A DNA stretch of 64,000 nt from Cohaesibacter celericrescens (GCF_002866925.1 NZ_PKUQ01000055.1:1-64000), one strand, 5' to 3'; counted from the first letter of the stretch, positions 32,819 through 42,685 are shown. Program-made: numbers and translations. Notes: generated by a model not told the origin, from the letters alone.

Positions 32819-33469
32819 TCACCCTGCTGAGGCCATATCCTGCATGAAGAGGTTTAACTCCTCGACCAGAATAAAAGCAACCGTACCGCCAGCATCCTGT
32901 ACGCCACGGGACTTTTCCTGAAACGCGGCAGCTTTGCCATGTTGTGCTACGAGATCCTTAGTGGCCTCAAGCGCATCGGCTGCAACTTTTGCGCTTGCCT
33001 TGGTCGCCATTTCAAGATCAGCGCCGTCCGCAGCCTGTGCTTCAAAGCAGCGGGCAATCGGGTCTAACACATCCAGTACAGTTTTGTCCCCGAGCGCTGC
33101 TTTGCCGCGGTGTGCAACACCTTTGGCATAAGCGTCCCAGAAGGCAGCGAGCGCAGCTGCGTCCAAATTTTTTGCATCCGCCAAAGCCTTGGAACCATGC
33201 AAAAAGCCAGTTGCCATCAGCGTGCCCATGGTGGAAGGGGCCGCTTTAGCAATCGCCGCTCCTGCAGCTTTCATTTGCGTTGGCAAATCTGGCTCCGCAA
33301 GGGCAGCAACGGCGTCACGCGCAGCAATAAAAGCCTTTGACATGGTAAGCCCCAGATCACTGTCACCAACCTTGCCGTCCAATTCGATCAGTGCATCCCG
33401 TTCGGCCTGAAACCGTGTGGCCAAGCGGGGAAAAAGGCCTGAGACCAATTGTGGCTCAAGAGATTTCAT
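32819..33469 (-). CDS. Dihydroxyacetone kinase-type subunit, DhaL domain
   Basis: A 216-residue nucleotide-binding subunit: ELDGKVGDSDLGLTMSKAF carries the Asp residues that chelate Mg-ADP, followed by GTLMATGFLHG and the C-terminal GGTVAFILVEEL. It works with DhaK (10 bases upstream) as an ATP-dependent kinase for ketotrioses or tetruloses. The PTS component DhaM is absent, so ATP rather than phosphoenolpyruvate is the likely donor. It is the last gene of the ABC operon. Confidence 0.88.
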   Translation of the reverse strand: MKSLEPQLVSGLFPRLATRFQAERDALIELDGKVGDSDLGLTMSKAFIAARDAVAALAEPDLPTQMKAAGAAIAKAAPSTMGTLMATGFLHGSKALADAKNLDAAALAAFWDAYAKGVAHRGKAALGDKTVLDVLDPIARCFEAQAADGADLEMATKASAKVAADALEATKDLVAQHGKAAAFQEKSRGVQDAGGTVAFILVEELNLFMQDMASAG

Positions 33470-33479
33470 CTTTTGGTCC

Positions 33480-34481
33480 TCAGTTAGAGAAATGCTTGAA
33501 GAAAGGAGTGTTTGTCTCAGCAGCGATCAGCGGTTCCAGCTCATCATCCAAATGAAGGACCGAAATCGAGAAGCCTGCCATCTCCATAGAGGTGGCGAAT
33601 TCGCCAAGCCAGACATGGCGGATTTTGACACCTTTTTCATCCATCAACTGTCCAAGCCGGCGATAAAGAATGTAGAGCTCTTCAAGAGGTGTGCCGCCCA
33701 AACCATTCATCAGCACAGCGACTTCGTCTCCCTTTGCATAATTTTGTTCTGCAAAGATGCGATCCATCATTTCATCAACCACAGCGTCGGCTGGGGCCAG
33801 CTTCTTGCGTGAAATGCCCGGTTCGCCATGGATTCCCATGCCGATTTCCATTTCATCTTCGCCGATCTGGAAACTGGCTTTGCCAATTTCAGGAACGATA
33901 CAGGCCGACAGGGCGACGCCCATGGTGCGTGTCCGCTCTTTGGCCTTCTCGGCGATGCGCTTGACCTCTGCCAGTGGTTTCATTGCAGCAGCAGCGGCAC
34001 CTGCGGCTTTATAGAGGAAAAAGATCCCTGCCACACCGCGGCGCTTATGTTCTTCCCCCACCACGGAGGAAGCAACATCATCGTTACCGACAACAGCAGC
34101 GGTTTCGATATCATCCAGTTCAGCCAATTCGCTGGCCATGTCAAAATTCATGATATCGCCGGTGTAATTGCCATACAGATGCAGCACGCCTGCACCTTGA
34201 TCAACATATTTGGTGACTTCCAAAAGCTGATCGGAACTTGGAGACTGGAACACGCCGCCAACACCACAGCCATCCAGCATATTCTTGCCAACAAAACCAA
34301 GGAAGGTTGGCAAATGTCCAGAACCGCCGCCGGTTACAATGCCGACTTTCCCGGGAACCGGATTGGCGGTGACATAGCAGCGCTTGTCGTCATTGGCATA
34401 AGTGACTTCGGGATGGGCGCGGTAGATACCCTCCAGCATCTCATCAACAAAGTCTTCGGGATTATTCAGGAATTTTTTCAT
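33480..34481 (-). CDS. Dihydroxyacetone kinase-type subunit, DhaK domain
   Basis: A 333-residue substrate-binding subunit. GIVTGGGSGHLPTF, the catalytic His in MGIHGEPGIS, and NGLGGTPLEELY match DhaK, whose His forms a hemiaminal with the ketose. The start at 34481 follows 28 bases after the permease stop. In an operon with a ribose-type ABC importer, the kinase probably phosphorylates an imported sugar such as erythrulose or another tetrulose rather than free dihydroxyacetone. That is inference from known polyol pathways. Confidence 0.9.
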   Translation of the reverse strand: MKKFLNNPEDFVDEMLEGIYRAHPEVTYANDDKRCYVTANPVPGKVGIVTGGGSGHLPTFLGFVGKNMLDGCGVGGVFQSPSSDQLLEVTKYVDQGAGVLHLYGNYTGDIMNFDMASELAELDDIETAAVVGNDDVASSVVGEEHKRRGVAGIFFLYKAAGAAAAAMKPLAEVKRIAEKAKERTRTMGVALSACIVPEIGKASFQIGEDEMEIGMGIHGEPGISRKKLAPADAVVDEMMDRIFAEQNYAKGDEVAVLMNGLGGTPLEELYILYRRLGQLMDEKGVKIRHVWLGEFATSMEMAGFSISVLHLDDELEPLIAAETNTPFFKHFSN

Positions 34482-34509
34482 CGGTTTGACTTTCGAGTTT
34501 TGACTAATG

Positions 34510-35541
34510 TCACTTCTGACGTTTAACGAAGAAGGCTGCTGCGAGGAGGATAAACAAGCCACCCACAACGCGCTGCCAGGTGCTTGGAATGCCAACCAAG
34601 ACGAGGCTGTTATTGACGACCGTAATCAACAACACACCCGTGACCGTACCAAACACCGAGCCTGTGCCGCCCGTGATGCGGGCCCCACCCAGCACCACCG
34701 CTGCAATGACTTCGATCTCGGTGCCAACAAGATCAAAGGGGTTGGCCATGCGGTTGGCGCACACATGGATAATCCCTGCCAAACCGGCCAAAGCACCGGT
34801 GAAAGCAAAGACGAAGGTGTGGACGAGACGTTGATTATACCCCAAACGCGCCGCAATGTCGGCATTGCCGCCGGTTGCAAAAATAGCCCGTCCCATCATG
34901 GTCTTGTTGAACATGACCCAGGTGAGCACCGCTGCTGCGGGGAAAAACAGAAAATAGAGTGGCAGAGACACAGTCGCACCATTGGCGCTGTCAAAGTGCA
35001 ATAGAGACGCTTTGCCGAAATCCACCATCTGCGGTGGCAGCTCCATCAACCAGACTGTTCCAACAAAGGCCAGCAAAACGCCACGAAACAGATATTGCGT
35101 GCCGATTGTGACAATCAGGGAAGGCACCTGAAGGGTATGCACCAGCCGACCATTGAGCGCACCCAGAATTGCCCCACCGACAATCGCGATACAAATAATC
35201 AATGCTACCGGAGCTGTGGGGTAAATATTGATGACGAACAGCGTCAGGGAATACATCGTCAAGGCAGCAATCGCTGTGAAGGAGACATCGATGCCCCCCA
35301 CAGCCAAAATAGCAAAGACCCCCAGAGCAAATAGGCCGGTAACCACACTTGCCCGCGCCATATCAACCAGCGAGGACGCTTGCAAAAAGGTAGGGTTGGC
35401 CGTCGCGATAATCACACAAATGGCGATCAGGATCGACAGGCTGACCAACTCTGGACGGCGCCGGAACAGCGCTCCTATGCTGCGGGGTTTGCGCTCGGGT
35501 AGGGGCGCCGCGGGATTAGGCAATTCTTGAACCATGGTCAT
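34510..35541 (-). CDS. Ribose-type ABC transporter permease
   Basis: A 343-residue permease of the RbsC/XylH family with about ten helices. The family motif AARLGYNQRLVHTFVFAFTGALAGLAG, then GGARITGGTGSVFGT, is clear, as is the N-terminal FALGVFAILAVGGIDVS. Its start overlaps the ATPase stop by four bases. With the second permease gene at 38266 it would form a heterodimeric channel. Confidence 0.92.
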   Translation of the reverse strand: MTMVQELPNPAAPLPERKPRSIGALFRRRPELVSLSILIAICVIIATANPTFLQASSLVDMARASVVTGLFALGVFAILAVGGIDVSFTAIAALTMYSLTLFVINIYPTAPVALIICIAIVGGAILGALNGRLVHTLQVPSLIVTIGTQYLFRGVLLAFVGTVWLMELPPQMVDFGKASLLHFDSANGATVSLPLYFLFFPAAAVLTWVMFNKTMMGRAIFATGGNADIAARLGYNQRLVHTFVFAFTGALAGLAGIIHVCANRMANPFDLVGTEIEVIAAVVLGGARITGGTGSVFGTVTGVLLITVVNNSLVLVGIPSTWQRVVGGLFILLAAAFFVKRQK

Positions 35542-37085
35542 TCCGCAACCTCTTGGTAACTGGCTAACATCGAATTATAGATCCGTTCCTCATTGGTCGT
35601 GGCTGCATCAAGCTCGTCGACGACCCGACCTCGGTTCATGACAAGAATGCGGTCGCAATTCTGCAACAATTCTGGCAAATCATCGGATACAATGATCAGA
35701 CTGATGCCGCGTTCTGCCATCGCTTGCACGGCACGATAGATCGAGTCTTTGGAGCCGACATCCACGCCGACTGTCGGGCCGTGTAACACTAGTATCTTGG
35801 GCTCGATACTGAGCCAGCGCCCTATCAGCACACGCTGCTGGTTGCCGCCCGACAAAGCCCCGACAGGCAGGTCGATATCGCTGGTATTGAGTGTCATGTG
35901 TTCCGATATATTGCGGGCAGCTTCACGTCCCTTTTTTGCATCAATCATGCCGAAGCGATTGAGGAGATCATCAAAGATCAACGTGACTTCGTTTTCATAA
36001 ATCGACTTGTCGATAAACAGCCCTTCGGACAAGCGGTCTTCGGGTACATAACCAATGCCTTGCTTGATCGCACTGGCGGGAGACGCAATCTGCGTCGCCT
36101 GATCCTCGATTTCGATCTGCCCATGGGTCAACTCAAGGTGGCCCGTCATTGCCAAGGCCAGCTCATTGCGGCCAGAATCAGACAGGCCTGTGATGCCGAG
36201 AATTTCGCCCATTTTCAGCGAAAAACTGATGTCGTAAAATGCGTCACCTGATCCTGCATTGCTCAGGCGAAGCATCTCTTTGGTCTGCGGAGTGCCTGTA
36301 CGATAGCGTTGGGACTCGATCTCACGACCGGTCATAAGGTGGGACAGATCAGCGCGGGAATAATCGGCGATGTTGCCTTGAGCGACGCATTGGCCGTCAC
36401 GGAAAACAATAACCTGCCCACCGATGCGATAGCTCTCTTCGAGTTTGTGGGTGACGAACAACACGGCAACATCTTGTGCCCTGAGTTTTGCCACCAATTC
36501 AATCAGTGCATCGACTTCCTTGCGTGTCAGCGATGTGGTCGGTTCATCCATGATGACCAGTCGCGCCTTGCATGCAATCGCACGGGCAATCGCCACGCGC
36601 TGCCGGACAGCGAGTGGCAAGTCTGCGGTGGGGGAGCTCATCAACGCTTTGTCAGGCACCAGCCCGACATTGAGAATTGCTTCGCGCGCAGTCTCTTTAA
36701 GGAGTTTTTTGTCGAGCGGGCGCAATAAGCTGCCCTTGCCTGAAACCAATTGTTGGCCCAGCGCAACATTTTCTTCAACGGTCAGGTTCGGCAACAATGA
36801 CAGATCTTGATAAACCGTTTCAACGCCTGCCTCCAATGCCTGGATCGGTGACAATTGCCCATAGGATTTGCCGTCGAGAATGATTTCGCCTTCACTAGGC
36901 GCGTGCACACCTGAGATGATTTTGATTACGGTGCTCTTGCCGCAGCCGTTTTCACCCAACAGATGGTAAGCCTCGCCGGGGTCGATCACCATATCGACAC
37001 CACGCAATGCATGCACACCACCGAAGCGCTTGTGAATGCCACGAAGCTCCAACAAATGCGTAGAGAGAGAGGGTAATTGGGACAT
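35538..37085 (-). CDS. Sugar ABC transporter ATP-binding protein (RbsA/MglA type)
   Basis: A 515-residue duplicated ATPase. The first half has Walker A GENGCGKST, a PLAVRQRVAIARA signature and Walker B LVIMDEPTTS. The second half has LSGGNQQRVLIGRWL, but its Walker A (GLSDSGRNE) is degenerate, as is usual for this family. It energises import of the sugar bound by the binding protein at 37209-38219. The gene lies 123 bases downstream of that gene, separated by a hairpin. Confidence 0.92.
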   Translation of the reverse strand: MSQLPSLSTHLLELRGIHKRFGGVHALRGVDMVIDPGEAYHLLGENGCGKSTVIKIISGVHAPSEGEIILDGKSYGQLSPIQALEAGVETVYQDLSLLPNLTVEENVALGQQLVSGKGSLLRPLDKKLLKETAREAILNVGLVPDKALMSSPTADLPLAVRQRVAIARAIACKARLVIMDEPTTSLTRKEVDALIELVAKLRAQDVAVLFVTHKLEESYRIGGQVIVFRDGQCVAQGNIADYSRADLSHLMTGREIESQRYRTGTPQTKEMLRLSNAGSGDAFYDISFSLKMGEILGITGLSDSGRNELALAMTGHLELTHGQIEIEDQATQIASPASAIKQGIGYVPEDRLSEGLFIDKSIYENEVTLIFDDLLNRFGMIDAKKGREAARNISEHMTLNTSDIDLPVGALSGGNQQRVLIGRWLSIEPKILVLHGPTVGVDVGSKDSIYRAVQAMAERGISLIIVSDDLPELLQNCDRILVMNRGRVVDELDAATTNEERIYNSMLASYQEVAE

Positions 37086-37160
37086 GCTTTAGATTTTCCG
37101 TCACAGTGGTTTGCGGCCAGCAGGCCACGTCACCCATCGCGATTTCTGAGTTGGAATGGT

Positions 37161-37198
37161 CCCGACCGGCCTCATACTTAAGGGGCCGGTCGGGTTTT
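37161..37198. terminator. Strong hairpin between binding protein and ATPase genes
   Basis: CCCGACCGGCC (37161-37171) pairs over 11 bases with GGCCGGTCGGG (37184-37194), followed by TTTT on the plus strand. On the minus strand, where the operon runs, no U-run follows, so it probably acts as a 3' stabiliser or attenuator that raises the level of the binding-protein mRNA. Confidence 0.75.
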
Positions 37199-37208
37199 AG
37201 GCAGACCT

Positions 37209-38219
37209 CTAGAACAAATATTCTTTGTAGGTGTCTTTGTCGGCCAGAACCATGCCGTTGCCGACTACGAGAAGGCCGTCGCCAGCACCCTTGGTGACGG
37301 TCACTTTTTCATAACCTTCTACGCCAAGATCCATGCCATCAACGATTTTGCCACCAGCCAGAAGCGTCTTGGCAACCGAGTTCATGGCCATACCGGCTTT
37401 CTGTGGATCCCAGAAACCAATTGCGGTGATTGCGCCGCTATCAAGATAGGCTGCGGAAGGATTAGGAAGACCGGTACCAACCAGACAGATTTTGCCAGCC
37501 AAACCAGCTTCTTCAATAGCCCGGCCAACGCCAAGAACGTCGTTACCTGCGGATGTCTGGAAGCCTTTCAAATCAGGATGTTTACGCAAGATTTCTTTGG
37601 CTTTTTCATAGGTGCCATTGGCATCATCAAAGGACTCGTTGTTTGGATCAACCAGAACCATTTCCGGATGTTTCTTGGCATTTTCTTCGCCAGCTCCAAC
37701 CCACTGCATGTGAGTGCGGCTGCCGAGTGAGCCTACAAACGTCGTCCATTTGCCTTTGCCGCCCATGCACTCAGCCAACCGCACATTCATTGCTGCGCCA
37801 TAAGCGGAGTTATCAAAGGCTTCAACGTCAACCATGGTGTTTTTCTGGTTGTCGGCCTCATGGGTAACAACAATTGTACCGCGATCCATGGCGCGTTTAA
37901 GCAGGCCTTCGATAATGGCCGGATCCATAGGAACGATAGCAAGTGCATCGGTGCCTTTGGCAATCAAATCCTGAATGATCTGAAGCTGCTGGGCGGAGTC
38001 GGCTGTTGCGGGTCCAACCTGTTTGATGTCCATGTCAGGATTGGCTTCGGCAAATTTCTTTACGCCGGTATGCATACGGTCAAACCAGGGAATGCCACTG
38101 ATTTTGACGACAGTCGTGATCGACTTGCCTTCTTGTGCAATGGCCGCGTGTGAGACCATACCCATTGCAGTCACAATAGCTGCTGCAAATAGGCCCGACT
38201 TTTTAAGATACTGGTTCAT
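37209..38219 (-). CDS. Ribose-type sugar-binding protein
   Basis: A 336-residue periplasmic binding protein (signal LFAAAIVTAMGMVSHAAIA). It has the fold of the ribose/AI-2 family: KISGIPWFDRMHTGVKKFAEAN, IQDLIAKGTDALAIVPMDP, and VVTHEADNQKN. It binds the sugar for the two-permease importer. The specificity, judged from the kinase in the operon, could be erythritol, threitol or a related short sugar. It follows the first permease by 46 bases. Confidence 0.92.
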   Translation of the reverse strand: MNQYLKKSGLFAAAIVTAMGMVSHAAIAQEGKSITTVVKISGIPWFDRMHTGVKKFAEANPDMDIKQVGPATADSAQQLQIIQDLIAKGTDALAIVPMDPAIIEGLLKRAMDRGTIVVTHEADNQKNTMVDVEAFDNSAYGAAMNVRLAECMGGKGKWTTFVGSLGSRTHMQWVGAGEENAKKHPEMVLVDPNNESFDDANGTYEKAKEILRKHPDLKGFQTSAGNDVLGVGRAIEEAGLAGKICLVGTGLPNPSAAYLDSGAITAIGFWDPQKAGMAMNSVAKTLLAGGKIVDGMDLGVEGYEKVTVTKGAGDGLLVVGNGMVLADKDTYKEYLF

Positions 38220-38265
38220 TGGTTATCCTCCCAGACGATATGAAATATTTCCCTCTGATGTGTAA

Positions 38266-39279
38266 TCAGGTCTTCGAAGCGTGAGGGTCCCGTCTCGAAG
38301 AAAGCAGTGTGTTGAAATAGTCAACGAGCGCCAAACGGTTGACGAACAAGAAGCACAGCAAAAGTGCACCCCAAGCCAAATCGCGCACGAAGTTGGAAAG
38401 CCCAATAAAGTTGAGCAAGCTAGACAGCAATTGAAGAATAATTGCCGATAGAACGACATTGATCACACGGCCGTGCCCGCCATCGGGTTTAACCCCAGCC
38501 ATAACGGCAACCAGAATAGCAATCAGCAAGTAAGTTGTTCCGTAATCCCATTTCACGTTGACATTGCGGGCTGCGATGATGAGACCGGCCAGTCCTGCCA
38601 AAAGACCTGAGAGAGCATAGGTCACTGTGACAATGCGAAACCTCGAAAATCCACTAAACTCCGCTGCTTTGGGATTGGCCCCAGTCATCATCAACTTCAC
38701 CCCATAGGGCGTGTAACGCAGCACCACACCAAGGACCAAAGCAACCGCAATGAACATCAGGAAGCTAATTGGAATGTCGTAAAAATACCCATTGCCGATT
38801 TCATACAATGGCTCGGGTGACCCGATGCGCACAGCACGCCCACTGGACAGAACAACTGTAATACCCGTGAAGAGCATTTGTGTTCCAAGAGTGCATAGGA
38901 TCGGGGTGATACCCAGTCGTGAGATAATGAGACCATTTAGCGCCCCGCCAATCAAACCAACCACCATACAGCCAACAGCGAATGTGACTGTGAACAGGAT
39001 TGGCGCCTCTGCGACCGGAAAGATCGACATGGCAAAAAGCCCCGAAGCCACACCCGCCATATTGGCCATGGCTATCCCGGAGAGATCAATACCGCCATCC
39101 CCTGCACACATTGCCAACATAACGCCAATGGCAAGAAATCCGATTTCTGGGACTTGGCTGCCCATTGATTGAATATTGAAAAGCGACAGATAAGTGCCGC
39201 CAGACATGATTCCCCCGGTGATAAGAAGGATCACGATTAGCATGACTAGAAGAACCAAGTTACCATCTGGCTTGCGCAT
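38266..39279 (-). CDS. Ribose-type ABC transporter permease (first of the operon)
   Basis: A 337-residue permease with about nine helices. It has the family's GDGGIDLSGIAMANMAGV segment, the SRLGITPILCTLGTQ segment, and GANPKAAEFSGFSRFRIV. It is the promoter-proximal gene of the operon, starting 175 bases from the divergent LacI-type regulator. It pairs with the permease at 34510. Confidence 0.92.
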   Translation of the reverse strand: MRKPDGNLVLLVMLIVILLITGGIMSGGTYLSLFNIQSMGSQVPEIGFLAIGVMLAMCAGDGGIDLSGIAMANMAGVASGLFAMSIFPVAEAPILFTVTFAVGCMVVGLIGGALNGLIISRLGITPILCTLGTQMLFTGITVVLSSGRAVRIGSPEPLYEIGNGYFYDIPISFLMFIAVALVLGVVLRYTPYGVKLMMTGANPKAAEFSGFSRFRIVTVTYALSGLLAGLAGLIIAARNVNVKWDYGTTYLLIAILVAVMAGVKPDGGHGRVINVVLSAIILQLLSSLLNFIGLSNFVRDLAWGALLLCFLFVNRLALVDYFNTLLSSRRDPHASKT

Positions 39280-39292
39280 GCTCTTCCTCGTA

Positions 39293-39352
39293 TTTAGTGA
39301 TTATTACGTTGAATTTAGTAAACTGATAGCATAGTGTTTAGTAACGTTCAAC
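39293..39352. promoter_or_regulatory. Operator region between sugar ABC operon and LacI regulator
   Basis: An imperfect inverted repeat is centred near 39329: GTTGAATTTAGTAAAC on the left, GTTTAGTAACGTTCAAC on the right (39308-39352). TTTAGTAA or TTTAGTGA recurs at 39293, 39314 and 39337. This suits a LacI-type repressor controlling both divergent promoters. Exact -35/-10 boxes were not assigned. Confidence 0.6.
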
Positions 39353-39454
39353 AGCTTTTTACGAATGATCGCACCTAGTTCACATAGGCTTGTATAGGCA
39401 CTCGTTCTTGGTGTATCAGCGTAATGCAGGAAACAGGAGTGGGTTCGCCAGCGG

Positions 39455-40528
39455 ATGGAACTTGATATAAAAAAAACGGCGACGCTCCGACATGTCGCGG
39501 AGTTGGCGGGTGTTTCAGCCTCGACAGCCTCTCTTGTCCTAAACCGCAAGGGAGATATTTCGGAGGCAACCCGCAACCGTGTCTTGCAGGCGATGGAACA
39601 GCTAAACTATGTTCCAAGGGATCCGCGCGCAAAGAGCGAGGCTCTTAGCCCGGACGCGCAAAATACCGTTCGTTTTCTCAAGATTGCGCGCCACGGTCAA
39701 ACTGTGAACCTGGATCACAACATCTTCATTTCCGACTATATTGACGGGATGTCGAGCGAAGCAACGCGCCGAGATTATTCCTTACAGGTCGTCACACATG
39801 AAAATGAAAGCATCGGTAGCATCGTTGAAGGGCTGATCGGGGCTGATTTGAGAGGAATCATCGCGCTGGGTACAGAATTGTCGGACGAAGATCTCCAGAC
39901 GATTTTGGATTGCGGTCTGCCTAATGTGATTATCGATACACACCGCCCTTTTATGAAGGGGAATTTTATCGATATGGACAACAACCAGCTTGTCTGTAGC
40001 GCGCTGGAATATTTAAAAAACCAGAATTTTTCTCGGATAGGTCTGGTCGGCAGTTACAGTTCAGTGATGAACTTCAAGCTTCGTCAAGACGCATTCCGGC
40101 GCAGTATGAAGGCTCTGGGGCTACCGGTTGATCCTGCGTATTTATTGTCTGTTGCCTCGACAATCGACGGTGCTTATTCGGATTCTGTCAAACAGTTGGC
40201 CGACAGTAGCGATATTGCCGAAGCCTACCTCTGTGCGAACGATGTTATTGCGTTTGGCTTCATCCGTGCCCTGCGAGAGCGTGGATTGTCGGTTCCAAAT
40301 GATGTTTCAGTCATCGGAATTGATAATCTTCACATGGCCGCAGCCTTCGACCCACCGCTAACATCACTAAACTTTTCTAAAAAGAGAATAGGGGCCATGG
40401 CGGTTCGCATTCTCGACGATCTGATAGCCATTGATGAACCGCAACCGCCCGTTAAAGTTTTGGTCTCGGGTGAATTGGTGTTGCGAGATAGTGTTAAAGA
40501 GCTGCCCAAGGTCAATAAACGAAGCTAG
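39455..40528 (+). CDS. LacI-family transcriptional regulator
   Basis: A 357-residue repressor. Its helix-turn-helix (TLRHVAELAGVSASTASLVLN) and hinge lead into a ribose-binding-protein-like domain with LPNVIIDTHRPF, GLVGSYSSVMNFKLRQDAF, AYLCANDVIAFGFIRAL and VIGIDNLHMAAAFDPPLTSL. It is divergent from the ABC operon and presumably senses the imported sugar or its phosphate. The ATG at 39455 has weak ribosome-site support. Confidence 0.93.
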   Translation: MELDIKKTATLRHVAELAGVSASTASLVLNRKGDISEATRNRVLQAMEQLNYVPRDPRAKSEALSPDAQNTVRFLKIARHGQTVNLDHNIFISDYIDGMSSEATRRDYSLQVVTHENESIGSIVEGLIGADLRGIIALGTELSDEDLQTILDCGLPNVIIDTHRPFMKGNFIDMDNNQLVCSALEYLKNQNFSRIGLVGSYSSVMNFKLRQDAFRRSMKALGLPVDPAYLLSVASTIDGAYSDSVKQLADSSDIAEAYLCANDVIAFGFIRALRERGLSVPNDVSVIGIDNLHMAAAFDPPLTSLNFSKKRIGAMAVRILDDLIAIDEPQPPVKVLVSGELVLRDSVKELPKVNKRS

Positions 40529-40609
40529 TTTTTTCATAAGCAGCGCACAGTGATGTCCGGGCAAGGCGCCGTGATATAGCATTTTGCTCGTGCGTCAGCA
40601 TGAATAAGC

Positions 40610-41104
40610 TTGCGAGGTGGCAAGCTCAAACCCAGCGTTGCTCGGACGGGTCAACGGTCCTGTTTTCTGTTGCTTGACCCCATCGTACCTACTACGTATG
40701 CTGCGCAGAATGGAGCCGAACGTTGCGGCTGTTCTAGTCTGGAAATTCTATTGCGCGCACTTGGCCTCTTTTTAGCGTTCTGGCTGGTCTTCTTAGGGGC
40801 AACCCATACCCCTGGGGCGATGTTGGTGAAACAGAATGGCACGATCACCTTTGTGATCTGCCATGCTGATGGTGCCACGACAATTGAAGTACCAGTTGAT
40901 GCTGACGACACAAACGACAAAAATCGCCAGCGCAGTTGTGATTTTTGTCTGAAGCATGTTCAGGCACTTGCTGCCAACAGCATCCAGATGAATTTTGCTT
41001 TGCATGTATCGGACCAAGCCGTCCTGATGCGGAGAAAGCATCTTGCCTTCATCGATATCCACCCCGGCATCTTGGGACCAAGAGCGCCACCCATTCGGGC
41101 TTGA
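40610..41104 (+). CDS. DUF2946-like small protein
   Basis: The frame from TTG 40610 gives 164 residues, but the credible protein begins near a TTG around 40753 (GGAA upstream). A hydrophobic segment comes first (LGLFLAFWLVFLGATHTPGAM), then VICHADGATTIEVP, CDFCLKHVQAL and an end in GPRAPPIRA. The CxxC-H motif and the RGPP-like end resemble DUF2946 proteins, which occur near metal transporters and TonB receptors. It is followed 39 bases later by the ABC operon, so it may serve metal uptake. The start is uncertain. Confidence 0.6.
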   Translation: MRGGKLKPSVARTGQRSCFLLLDPIVPTTYAAQNGAERCGCSSLEILLRALGLFLAFWLVFLGATHTPGAMLVKQNGTITFVICHADGATTIEVPVDADDTNDKNRQRSCDFCLKHVQALAANSIQMNFALHVSDQAVLMRRKHLAFIDIHPGILGPRAPPIRA

Positions 41105-41143
41105 TATTTCACCCATCTGAAAAATCAAATCCGAGGAATTTCT

Positions 41144-42685
41144 ATGTCTAAATCCGTTATGGCGGCGCTGCTGGCGTCTGCTCTCTTTGGTGTTGTATCC
41201 ATCTCGTCTGTGCATGCAGAAACCGCATTGACCATCGCTGTCAAGGCTGACCGTTACAGCGTCAAGGCTGATAAATTTACATTTACCACCCGACGTCCGG
41301 CAGCGCAGATTGCTGAAACGGCAGTGAAGCCTGATGCCAATTTCAACCCCGGTCCGCTGCTGTTCAAAGAGTGGGCCTACAAGGATGGTCTCTATACTGT
41401 AACCTTGCAGGAGGGTGTGAATTGGTCTGACAGAACCCCGTTCAACGCAGATACCGCAATTGCATCCTTTAAGCTTTACGATCAGAACAAATCTGATTTT
41501 TTACAGCTCGATCAAGAGAGTTTCAAGAAACTTGGCGAGTATCAGATCTCCTTTCGTTCAGAGGTAGAATCGTCGTTGGTCATTGAGAATATGACCCACC
41601 GGGGAGCTTCGATGTTCTTACCGTCGAAAACCCATACGGAAAATCCAATTGGCACAGGTCCTTACCTGCTGGATAAATACGAGCCTAAAAAGCTGATTAC
41701 AGTTGTGCGTAACCCTGATTATTGGGGCGAGGCACCTACAATTGACAAACTGACGTTCCGCTTCATCGGCGATGACAATGCCCGCTTGTTGGCGTTGCAG
41801 AATGGTGAAGTGGACGTTATTGGCGAGGTTACGCCACAAATGATGTTGTCTATGCCACAAGATGGCTCGGTTGTATTGCATGAGAGTCGGCCAATACGCT
41901 ATGTGGCGCTTGCGTTCAACATGCTTGGGAAGGCGCCATTTGATATTGGTAGAGATCTTAAAGTGCGACAGGCGCTGGCCTATGCGATTGATCGTAACAC
42001 GCTAGCGCAGGTGCTTTATGGTGGGCGAGGTCTACCTGCCAAGACCATCCTGCCTGGTTGGATGTTTGGCCTAGGGGATAATCACGCGGTTGGTTTTTCC
42101 TATGATCTCACCCGCTCCAAGGCGCTACTGCAAGAAGCTGGCTGGATCATGGGCGACGATGGCATACGCGAAAAGGACGGTCGCAAACTGAAATTGCGCC
42201 TTGTTGCTGCTTACCCCAATGTTTCAACTGTCAAACCCATGCCAGAGATGCTTGAACAAATGTTTGCGAGCATCGGTGTTGATATCGAACTAATCGAAGT
42301 CGAAGATAGTGGTGTCTATAACGACACATATTTTGGCCCCGGTGCCGCAGACCTCTATCTGGAGTTTGCCTCCAATAACAACACTGATCCGACCTATCTG
42401 CTCTATAATGTCTTCACGACAATGAGCCCTTGGGGCTATAAAGTGACAGCACCCGGCGGCAATGTTGATAAATTAGCAAAGGCATCACGTGTCGCCAGCA
42501 ACCGTGATGAGGTTATAGACCTTGTGCGTGAAGCCTATCGTTCAATCGTGGATGATCATGTTTCCTCGATTCCAATTTTGTTGGTGCCCAACTTCACTTT
42601 GTCACGCCCTGGAATCAAAGTACCCATGTCCGAATATGCGGACTGGATAGACTATGGCCACACAACTATCTCTCCCCCAAAGTAA
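41144..42685 (+). CDS. Peptide/nickel-type ABC substrate-binding protein
   Basis: A 513-residue family 5 binding protein (signal AALLASALFGVVSISSVHA). Typical motifs are WAYKDGLYTVTLQEGVNWSDRTPFNADTAI, then NPIGTGPYLLDKYEPKKLI, RNPDYWGEAPTID and VRQALAYAIDRNTLAQVLY. It binds a peptide, opine or metal chelate for the four genes that follow. The adjacent DUF2946-like gene hints at a metal, but no metal-specific residues can be named. Confidence 0.9.
   Translation: MSKSVMAALLASALFGVVSISSVHAETALTIAVKADRYSVKADKFTFTTRRPAAQIAETAVKPDANFNPGPLLFKEWAYKDGLYTVTLQEGVNWSDRTPFNADTAIASFKLYDQNKSDFLQLDQESFKKLGEYQISFRSEVESSLVIENMTHRGASMFLPSKTHTENPIGTGPYLLDKYEPKKLITVVRNPDYWGEAPTIDKLTFRFIGDDNARLLALQNGEVDVIGEVTPQMMLSMPQDGSVVLHESRPIRYVALAFNMLGKAPFDIGRDLKVRQALAYAIDRNTLAQVLYGGRGLPAKTILPGWMFGLGDNHAVGFSYDLTRSKALLQEAGWIMGDDGIREKDGRKLKLRLVAAYPNVSTVKPMPEMLEQMFASIGVDIELIEVEDSGVYNDTYFGPGAADLYLEFASNNNTDPTYLLYNVFTTMSPWGYKVTAPGGNVDKLAKASRVASNRDEVIDLVREAYRSIVDDHVSSIPILLVPNFTLSRPGIKVPMSEYADWIDYGHTTISPPK

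Noticed and set aside
33828..34526. 232-codon plus-strand frame
   Set aside because: Antisense to dhaK, which is complete and motif-rich.
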